Source: Dama dama (lineage: Eukaryota; Chordata; Mammalia; Artiodactyla; Cervidae). Taken from it: DNA of 64,000 bases. This document shows positions 39,201-50,136 of this stretch, one piece after another. Within the stretch, counting starts at the first letter, position 1. Every line of letters begins with the position of its first letter. The stretch covers positions 89,756,501 through 89,820,500 of the forward strand of contig NC_083692.1 of NCBI RefSeq assembly GCF_033118175.1. Reading direction: 5' to 3'. The notes beneath the pieces were generated by a model, which saw only the letters and a list, made by a program, of their open reading frames with translations, was not told the origin of the DNA and did not search any database. Both the position numbers and the translations under genes were made by a program.

Positions 39201-42200
39201 TCCAATGAGTCGGTTCTTTGCATCATGTGGCCAAAGTATTGGAGTTTCAGCTTCAGCATCAGTCTTTCCAATGAATATTCAGGATTGATCTCCTTTAGGA
39301 TTGACTGGTTTGATCTCCTTGCAGTCCAAGGGACTCAAGAGTCTTCTCCAACACCACAGTTCAAATGTATCAATTCTTCAGCACTCAGCTTTCTTTACAG
39401 TCCAACTCTCACATCCATATGTGACTACCAGGAAAAACATAGCTTTGACTAGATGGACCTTTGTTATATCTACTACTTTGTTATATCTTCTACTGTGGGC
39501 AAAAATCTCTTAGAAGAAACGGAGTAGCCCTCAGTCAACAAAAGAGTCTGAAATGCAGTACTTGGATGCAATTTCAAAAGCGATAGAATGATCTGTTTGT
39601 TTTCAAGGCAAACCATTCAATATCACAGTAATCCAAGTCTATGCCCGAAACAGTAATGCTGAAGAAGCTGAAGTTGGCAGTTCTATGAAGACCTACAAGA
39701 CCTTCTAGAACTAACACCCAAAAAAGATGTCCTTTTTATTATAGGGGACTGGAATGCAAAAGTAGGAAGTCAACAGATACCTGGAGTAACAGGCAAATTT
39801 GGCCTTGGATTACAAAATGAAGCAGGGCAAAGGCTAACAGAGTTTTGCCAAGAGAACACACTGGTCATAGCAAACACCCTCTTCCAACAACACGAGAGAA
39901 TACTCTACACACGGACATCACCAGAGGGTCAATACCGAAATCAGATTGATTATATTCTTTGCAGTGAAAGATGGAGAAGCTCTATACAGTCAGCAAAAAC
40001 AAAACCAGGAACTGGTGGCTCAGATCACGAACTCCTTATTGCCAAATTCAGAAGATAGCATGGTATTGCTCAAAAATTGAACTAAAAATTACTAAATGAT
40101 CCAGCAATTCTATTTCTAGGTATATACCCCAAAGAACTGAAAGTAGGGATTCAAACATATAATTTGTACATCCATGTTCATAGCAGTATTATTCACAAGA
40201 GCCAAAAGGTGAAAATAACCCAAGTCAATCAACAGGTGAATGAATAAACCAAATGTAGCATACACATACAGTGGAATATTATTCAGTCTTTAAAAGAGAT
40301 ATAAATCTAGCACATGTTCCAATATAGATAATCTGGAAAATATGATAAGTGAAATAAGCCAGACACAAAAGAACAAATATTATAAAGATTCCCCTTATAC
40401 ATAAAGTACCTAGAGTAGTCAAATTCATAGAGGATGAAAGTAAAATAGTGACTTCCCACAGCTGAAGGGAGGGAGGAATAGGAATTTATTGTTTAATGAG
40501 CATGAAGTTTCAGTTTAGAAAGATGTAAAAGTTCTAGAGATGGATGGTGGTGATGGCTATATAACAGTGTGAATGTATTTAATGCCAATGAACTGTGCAC
40601 TTAATGGCTAAAATAAAATGGTAAATTTTATGTGATATGTATTTTATCTCAATAAAAGAAAGTAAAATAAAAATATGTACTTTTAAAGGAAAAAAAAATG
40701 CTTTCATTGAAAAGGGTAAAATTCTCTGCTTTCAGAGTGGAATATTTCAAATTTTAATGCTCTCAGAACTCCTAAGCAAAGCCAGTGGTTTTGTTCAAAT
40801 CCGTGCCAAGGAGGAAAATGAATACATCCTCAGAAAAGGGGAAGGACTGCAGGACTACATTTGTACCTCAATAAATTTCACTTTTTTACTAGTACATACA
40901 TAACTGTAGTTAAGACATAAGAAAAACAAATAATAAGCCAAAAGGGACTTCCCTGGCGGTCCACTGGTTAAGAATCTACCTGCTAACACAGGAGACAGGG
41001 GTTCGATTCTTGGTCTGGGAAGATCCCACACGCCATGGAGCAGCTAAGCCTGTGCACTCCAACTACTGAGCTTATGCTCTAGAGCCCAGAAGCCCCAGCC
41101 ACTGAGCCTGTGCTCTGCAACTACTGACGTTCGTGCGCCTACAGCCTGTGCTCCACAAGGAGAGGCCACCACGATGAGGAGCCCGCCTGCCACAGTGAAA
41201 GGGGCCTCCACCTGCTGCAGCTGGAGAAAGCCCACACAGCAATGAAGACCCGGTACACCCAATAAAAAATAAACAAAAATATCAAGCCAAAAGAACAGTA
41301 GCTTTTATTACTCTGAGTAATAAATCAACAGACTATATTAACCACAAAATCTAAATTCTACTATTATGAAGACAGAATAATTCAAAATAGGCTTTATAGT
41401 CATAAGTTTAGAGTTTTAATATGTTGATTTTAAACAACGTTATATTTAACCTAAAGATTCAAATATTATTTTAGTTATATTGCACCCTTTCAAAAACTGC
41501 AATTACTCCAAAAAACATGTGACAGTTCTTAAATGTATAGACTGTTCTTACTGAGTGACAGGGCTTGACAGCACAATCCCTTCTTCCACACTGGCTGATG
41601 TCATTCCAGAAAGGACATGGCCTTTTCAGGTTTACCTGCAAAATAAAATTAGAGAAAAGTTACAAAAATAAGAATCTCAAGATTATAACAGACAGATGTT
41701 GAATTATGATACTATAACCTGGTCATGTTATCAGTTGCAATTATTCTACTTCATCCATTTACCAGTTGTCAAGCTTCAGTGATGGTATAAATGTGTAGCT
41801 GGTCTAAGCAAATTGGTAGACTTGGTCATAAAGACAAAATATGCTACTAAGCAGTTCCTGAACAGATGGCAACTGGGAGCCAAAGTAGCTCATGTCATCA
41901 CTGTTCAACTTACAGTCTTTTTTTTTTTTTTTTCAACTCACAGCCTTTCAATGAAAGTAACAGCTAACAGACAATTGTGAACACAGTGTGCACTGCATAT
42001 TCCAATGATCAGGTTTTCTATACTCTTTCAACAGATATCTCAAGATAAAACATAACAAGTTACTTGTTAAAATAATACTGGTCAGAATAAAGTCATGCTT
42101 CTTAAAAATACTTCTTTTTTTAAATTAAATGGAGCAAATCTGATGTTTTGGAACATTATGAACAACTCATGACTTCGATAACAATATAACAGTTTCTGTT

Positions 42201-45200
42201 CTGACTTCAATTTAACCAGCTAGATTCTAACACTAGAGTTCAAAACTCAGTTTTTGAAATTAAAAGTATTCAATGGGTCATTTCAGAACCATATGGTTCA
42301 TTCTTACAAACTGCATTTTCCTAATATAGCCTTGCTCAATTTTAAATAATAAACACAATTTTGAAGCTCAGTGATTCCTAAGAAAATGTAATTATCCATT
42401 TAAGCTTTAAGTATTCCTATACCACCCCACAAATTTTTAAAAAATACCTTGTAATATCTAAAGTAGTCACTTTCCAGGAGTTTTTGAAGTCTTGGGAAAA
42501 GCCTGTAGTTATTAAATTTATCAATGGTTTCAACATCACAGGTACAATCATCCAAGTAACCACTAACCTGTTACAAAGAAAATGGAGTATTATATCAAAA
42601 TATCATAGACGCAACAGAGTTTTTCCTCACATGGTTATGATAAAAGAGCCCTTTACTCAACCAGCCCCTAGCCTCTTGCCTCCATATAATTTTCTGAGCT
42701 GGGACATGACCATAATTGAGTAATGCTATTGCTCTTACTATATACCTACAGGAATGCAGTGGATACCATTTGTAGGGAGGGTGCACTGAACTCAAAACAA
42801 TACACATACCCCCAAAGAGTTGGTTGGTTCCCTGCAGCCACTCCATATCCCCATCCCACCCTCCAGACTGACCAGGGGTGGGCTTCTAATCCCAAATAAG
42901 TCATCGTCTCCACTCCAGGACTCTGGAATTGAGGCTAAGAAGGAGCGATGTCTCCCCTTGACACTAAAGAAGTAAACTCAGACCATATTCCATCATGTGA
43001 ACTGAGGAACACGTAGGCCAGCTAGCTGGCAGAGAGAGGAAAGATTCTACAAGATACACAAAGAAGCAGAAATAGAAGATGGATAACATATGCTAGCTGA
43101 ATTCCCTAGAGTTTGCCTACTCCCACTTCTACCATCTTTCCTGAAGGCATTACCACCCTTGAATTCTTTGAGACCCAGTATTCCTATAATTCAGTTGTCT
43201 CTGTCTTTCCTTTTAGTTTCAAACAGGATGTGTAGGTCACAGACAAGGTTGGTGAATGTAAGAAGTGATACTGAATTTATAAGTGAAACAATAATTTATT
43301 TTAAGGATATAACAACCCTCAAATATCAGCCATGATCACTTTTATAGATTTGAAAATGGTGCTAAAAATTACTTATCATCAGCAACACTGAGACGGCAAA
43401 TTAACCACAAAGCCAATCCTAATCTTTAAATGCTTAAAATCAATGTCTTAACTGTATTTAAGAAATCAAATTATTAAATCATATTATAGTCATATGCAGT
43501 GAGAAAACATTATAATCAGACAATGTTATCAATTGTGAAGGTAAAATTCTGACATATTTATTTGGGATTAGGCAAATGCCTAACAGAATTAATTAAGCAT
43601 TGCCTTAAGTAAAAAACACATTATGATTTTTTTAAGTAACTTTTTAATTTTTTTTAATATACAGCATGCTGCAGAAAAGAGATCCTTAGACTTTGGCCTG
43701 AATATCTGCATTATAAACTACTTTGAGGTTTCCCTGGTAGCTCAGGTGGTAAAGCGTCTTACCTATAGTGCAGGGAGACCTGGGTTCGATCCCTGGAGAA
43801 GGGAGTGGCATTCTTGCCCACGCCCACCCCCCAAATGCATTATAAACTACTTTGGATTATATTTTTGGGAGACGTATTACCAATAAAATAATAACTTAAA
43901 AATCTATTGGTAAGGAAGCAAATAAACAATAATTCATTGAAATACTGAATTTAGGTCTTCTCCTTTTGGAATATGTAAAATCCTACACTATCTTTTAATT
44001 TTAGAACATCACAAAACAGTAATGGAAATTTTTCACCTAAGAAATAAGAATACTTGGAATGATGACAGCAATATTCAAGAGATAAGTTTTGTTTGTTTGT
44101 TTGTTTCATATCCAATTTGCCTAGTCTTATTTGTTTTGGACTAAAGAATTCAGTTTCTAGAAATCTGAGTTACATATTTTGTCACTGTAATAACTATTTT
44201 CATTTCATATGCAAATGTGTCCTTGTTTCCTGCTAAAAATTCTCTCAGTATACAATAATCTTAGAGTCCTAATTCTGGGTACCAACAAAACAAAAGTGCG
44301 TCTGTGCGTGTGTGTATAAGTTGCTCAGTCATGTCCAACTCTTTGCAGCTCCATGGGCTGTAGACTGCCAGGCTCCTCTATCCATGGAATTCTCCAGGCA
44401 AGAATACTGGAGTGGGTTGCCATTCCCTTCTCCAGAGGATCTTCCAGACCCAGGGATTGAACCTGGGTCTCCTGCATTGCAGACAGATTCTTTACCACCA
44501 CGAAGGAAGCCCAAAGTGCTTCTAACATAGATGATTTGATTTTTCATGCCTCTTTCTTTTTGTGCTTTCAAGGCAAAACTTCTAAGAACATAAAATAAGC
44601 TACTGTTTCTCCCCTTGGATACAAATTATTATACAAAGAATAATAGGCACAAAGGCTGTAAAGGCCAAAGGGACGGGGCTAGAGAGTCACATTAAATCAC
44701 AAAAGAAAAAACACAAAAAGACTGAAGAGGAAGGGTTTGAGGCAATCCATTTCTAAGGTAAAAACCTATCCTTCTCTCTTTTGGGAAGCTCCCCTCAGGT
44801 ACCACTCACCCCCAGCTGAGTTAATGGTCTCTCCCAAGAGCTCCACCACATGCCACATAACTCCTACACAAGAATGACCTCATGCTATTGAATGCATCTA
44901 TATTTCACTCCCACTCCCTAGAGTTAAGCACCTTGAGAGCAAATTCATGTTTGTTCATTTTTGTATTCCTGGTACTGAGCACTGCACTTCTAGAAAGCAC
45001 ACAATAGAAGCTCAGCGATTATTTTTGGTTTGGATTGGTGAATACATGAATGAAAGCTGTCTACTGTCACTCTCTCTCACCGGAGCCCAGCACCGCGCTG
45101 CCTGACTATAACTAGGCACGTTCACGTCACCTATAATGGAAGTGAGTGCCCCAGACCATGCCAGGTCAGAGGGCAGAAAGGCACTCACAGGGCAATGAAA

Positions 45201-48200
45201 GCAAGCAGCAAAGACAAACAAATCTCTGGGTCCAGTATCTGCTGATCGACATCCTAATTACAAAGACAGTGATAAGAAGCTCCAAACCAGAAAGAAGTAC
45301 ATGATACCTCCAGAGCAGAGACGGCTTATAGCCTAGAGGCCACCGAGAAGAGAAAGCAGGACAACGGTAGATTTAGAAATCTTCTGCCTCTTACCTTAGA
45401 TATTAAGTGGGAGGTATTACCAACTACAATTCAGCTCGAAGGGCAGCTAAGGAGGTGGAACAGGGGTGACAGGAGCTTCACTGGATGGAAACAGTCCAGC
45501 AAAGGAGAGGCAGGAAGATCCTCGGAAATCCAAACCCTTTGACTGTTCGGAGAAGCTTGCCAACAGGCAGCAGAACCTGATCTCTGGAAGAGAGTCTAGC
45601 AGGTATGACACCAGACCCAGTTCCAGACATCAGAGAACCGTGTATGTGACCAGAACAGTCTCAGGAAAAGTCTACGGTAGAACTCCAGTTAATGGACCCA
45701 GTGCAGAACCTTGGAAATGAAGCAAAGTCCTATTACCTGTAAGCTAAGACCAAAAGATGGGTGCGATGTTTGAAAAGGATGGCTGATGTTGTACTTCAGA
45801 ATGTGCTATGGAGGCATAAGTAACCACTATACTATCTCCCAACGTAAAACAGAACTGTGGCCCTACCATAAGAATTTGAATTTTTTAAAAAATGCACTCG
45901 CCTACCTGCTCCCACAACACACCCACAAAGTGACGGATGATAATCAGCCTTGGCGGGGCAGGGGGCCAAACGAATAGGAAGCAATGGAAAGGCCCTTGTT
46001 GAGGGCTGGTAGATATATGGACCAATGTAGGCCTAACACTATTCAGTCCTGGTCTCTTAAGAGTAGGAAAGCCTTTGAAGGCCTTATATTGCTTTCTTCC
46101 AAGCAACCCAGCAATTCTCTTCTACACACCCTCAAGGGGAGGCAGTGTGTAACAACAGGTTTAGCAGGCAGGCTGTGGAGTTAGGCCTTCTGGGGTTGCA
46201 TCTCATCCCTGTTACTTCTCAGCTGTTGACATTTCCCATGCTTTTCAACCTAACAGCTTATCAGTAAAGAGTTCGCCTGAAGTGCAGGATACTCAGGAGA
46301 CTAGGGTTTGATTCCTGGGTCAGGAAGATCGCCTGGAGGAGGAAACGGCAACCCACTCCAATTTTCTTGCCCGGACAATCCCATGGACAGAGGAGCCTGG
46401 CGAACTACAGTCCATGGGGTAGCAAAGAGTTGGACACGACTGAGTGACTAACACTTTCAATTTCCTATCTGAGTACAAAAATATTGAGGTAGCCAAAAAG
46501 TTTGTTGGAATTTTTCCATAAGATACTATGGAAAAACCTGAATGAACTTTGGGCAAACCCAATAGAATAGTAGATCTCATCTCAAAGAGTTCATATCAGG
46601 ATAAAATGACCCAGAGTAAATGCCCAGTAAATGTTAATCATTATTATTACCCTACCACTGCCTAAATGTTCCCAGTGACAGGGGTCTTAACTATTCCCCC
46701 AAAGCACCCTACAACATTCTTTTTTTAATGAACAAGATAAAAAAAAAAAGTCAAGTTTGCAGTTAAAGTTCTCCAAAAATTTTACATCTGTAGCCCCAAG
46801 GGAACACAGAACTGACAATCAAAAGTTAACTCTACTACTTTCTCCATTGACTCTGATTGGTTTGAACCAAATTCCAAAATACAAAAGGCAAGGGAAAAGA
46901 AAATAACACTGGTCTGTTTGTTCTCAAGTTTTTGGATACAGGTATCCTTTCCTTTGCAACGAAAGACAAAATAAAAAACACTATCAAATAGTTTTTTTTC
47001 CTAAATAGTTTTCTTGTGTGCTAACAACTTCCAGTCCTACCACAGATTATTATATTTTTGCAAAGCACTGTAAGAGTATGCTCCTCATACTTGAATGAAA
47101 TATCTTTTAAAGTGCTCAAAATGTGCTTTATTTGGCAAAGAACTTTAGTTGCACTAATTTTACTGAGTTTTGTGACCATTAAAACAAGCACACAAACACA
47201 CATACACGAGGCATTCATTCGTTGACAGAGCAGACTGGGACAACTCTGTCAAAAGAAAGCATAGACACACCAAAAAGACTCTATCCCGGGTAGTAGGCAA
47301 CTTTCTAAGGACACAAAATACTAAGAGCAATTTCTGCTTTAAAGTCTTGGTCTTGCTATAACTAGAATCATTGTTAAATGACTCAAAGCATAGCAACCAA
47401 CATGAAACACACTTGGGTCCACATGCTTTGTTCAGAAAACCCTGGAATGTAGGTGGCATTCAGAGCCAATGGACATCTCTCCAATATAACCTGTTTCAAA
47501 GATCCCTCTGACTAAGTTTTAATCCTGGGCTTATTTCCACCCACTACCCAACATATTATCAAGTGTCTTTTCCATTGTCCTGCCACTCTGACTAACACAA
47601 ACTTTTTTAAATTGACCTGAACAAGACACCCAGACAGGTAAAATACATGTACATAGAGTGTATCTACAATGCATTCCAAATAAGAAATAATCCACTTCTG
47701 ATGTAGCCATTTTGGATTATCCAAACTGTTCCCCTTTCATTAGCCTGATGGAGATATACTGAATTCAAAGAAGTGGATCTGAGTGTTTATTAGCATTAAC
47801 TATATTGAGTGACAAAACATTCTGAGTATAAAAGTTTACAGATGCATTTCTAATTAATTTCACTGAAAAAGGTGTCCATACTGTCTCCATTCCTGGCTTC
47901 AATATCTCTTCTTGAGATGATGTCTTTAAAATGCATCCTGGGATTCTATGAATTGGGACTAAAGTTCGGTTATATTCATTCTCTCTAATGGTGCATAATG
48001 AGGAAATAATTGTCAGAAAGAAATAAACTCTGAAAAATCTTCACTTACTTCAATCCCATACCTGCTACAATACTATTTTAATTTAAAGGAAGGGTGAGTC
48101 CTTATTTATGAGATTTTTACATGAAACTGTTCATGTGTTAGACTTCACTGACTTGTATACTAAAAGGTTAAAAAAAAAAGCCAATTTTCTATGTAAGAAA

Positions 48201-50084
48201 TTTTTTTTTTAACATTTTTTAACAGAATGATACAGGAGTGGCAGTTAGGAGGGGGATGAGGAATGTATATAAGGGAAATTCATAACTTCCAGACAACTGG
48301 TCACTTATTGTGGGCAACTAAACTGAAGCACTATTCTCAAAAGAACTTACAACATACAGTGAAAATGGTTTTACTAGGATGTGAAGTCAACTAACAGGCA
48401 TATGCAATAACTAAGTTTACAGATTCACTGGGGGAAAAAAATGCATTGGGAGCTATCAACCCATTGTTAACTAAGAATATACTCCAGCTAGCGTAGCATT
48501 CACATATTTGCTAAGCACCAATTATGTACCAGTCTGCGTACTCTGGAGTGGCAAGAATTGGTACTAAATTGTATTTTTCGAATTTATTTTTTGACCTCTC
48601 AAAGTCTGTTCACATTAGGCCTCAATAAACGCCTGTTGAATTACGTCCAATTATTTGTAGAACTTTGCACATACTTCAGTGGCTTTCTGAGGTCCAATAA
48701 CCACATGCTACTGCTAAGTCGTTTAGTGTGTCTGATTCTTTTCAACCCTATGATTGCAGCCCCCAGGCTCCTTTGTCCACAGGATTCTCCAGGCAAGAAT
48801 ACTGGAGTGGGTGGCCATGCCCTCCTCCAGGGATCTTTCCAACCCAGGGATCGAACCTGCGTCTCCTGCATTGCAGGAGGATTCTTTCACCCCTGAGACA
48901 CCAGGGAAGCCCTAAATACATGCTCCCGTGGTTCAGATCAGAATCCCCATGTATATATAACAAGCCAGGCACCCCTGCAGCAATGGCAAGGAGTGATGGT
49001 GTGGTAACTCAAGGCAGAAGTGGTAAGAAGGACAGGCAACAGGAAGGAAGGCAAGGCTACAACCAGCAACAAAAAAAGAATCAAAAGGACTTTGTGGCCA
49101 ATGCTAACAGAACCAGAGAAGATTTGAACTTTTATTTCCAAACCTTAGGTGAAAATTTGCTTTTTTAGTTTCTAGCAATATTTACTAACCGAAAAAAAAA
49201 AGAACACCAAGGATCCCCGCCTCTCCTCAAGTCCCAAAGAACATGATTAACTAAACTGTGAGCTCTTCAGGGCAGGAATTATGCCACTGTATTTCTGCAT
49301 TACAAGTTCTCAGATCAATTTATATAGTGTTCATAAATGTTTGCTGAATGGATCATTTGCACCTCCCCTTTTCTTTCTCCATTTTTTAAATTTTCTCTCT
49401 CTTTCTGATTTGGTTGATACATACATATCGATATGTTTGTCTCCATTTTTGTCTTCATGTTTATTTGTTACCATCCTCTTTCTCCTCTTCTCACCCCTAT
49501 CCCTTCCACTACTGACCATAATAGAACTAAATAAGTTAACAGTAAAATCTACTTAAAAGGAACAATTTGGATACCCATCCCTCAATGTTGTATAAAATGT
49601 CATTTTTATCGACAGAAATCAACCAAAAGGTGACTTTTAATAACAATGACATTAAAATATCACATCTTGTGGATACCAAGAACCTGTAAGTTTCTTTGAA
49701 TATTTTCTCAAGGAATCTACATTTCTTACTAACCGAAGGAAATAATTATAATAATCTTGTTATCAAACTTGTACACTGAGGACCGGTCTCCCAATTGGGA
49801 CCAGCAATACGGACGCCGCGGTAATAGAGTTCCACTACATTCAGGAAAAGGAAAGGACACGGGGCAACCGCGGCCCCAAAGACACCAGGCAGTTGAGCTT
49901 AAGACACAGAAAAACCACACGAAGCCATTCTCCAGCCTGACAGGAAGATCTGAGGGCAGCCCTCTTCAAAAGTCCGTTCTGACCAGAAAGGGTGGAGAAG
50001 GGACCCAGCAGAGGCACAGCCCACGCTGTTCCAAGTCAAATTGGAAGTTAAAAAGACCCAGGTTCTGTGAGAATAACAAATACT

Positions 50085-50136
<52 letters not shown>

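Larger units (their letters stand above)
38600..40650 (+). repeat. Ancient L1 3' portion interrupted by two younger insertions
   Basis: L1 sequence occurs at 38600-38702 (cccattaggatggctattat), 38927-38990 (aaatgtggagaaactggaac) and 40062-40650 (atgatccagcaattctattt; cagtggaatattattcagtc). It is split by a Bov-tA (38703-38916) and a BovB (39003-40049). Confidence 0.75.
35050..41551 (-). other. ERO1A intron 3
   Basis: 6502 bp. Holds CHR SINEs (35421-35612, 36803-36940, 40945-41283), Bov-A copies (36433-36535, 37553-37716, 38703-38916) and an L1 interrupted by a rearranged BovB (38600-40650). 35930-36200 looks like a diverged L1M-type segment. 37000-37550 and 37800-38600 contain nothing recognised. 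Confidence 0.78.
46170..46655 (+). repeat. MIR SINE carrying two insertions
   Basis: MIR pieces: 46170-46249 (gctgtggagttaggccttct; cttctcagctgttgac), 46463-46483 (tttcctatctgag) and 46563-46655 (tgcccagtaaatgttaatca). They are separated by a Bov-tA and by the mariner MITE. Confidence 0.65.

Noticed and set aside
45466..45720. Possible 84-residue protein on the plus strand in ERO1A intron 1
   Set aside because: It begins with GTG, has no usable ATG and no recognisable family. Kept only as an unexplained segment.
50086..50135. CRISPR-like or other spaced repeat arrays
   Set aside because: The only tandem structures are dinucleotide runs and one 150-bp duplication. No spaced direct repeats occur, and the genome is mammalian.
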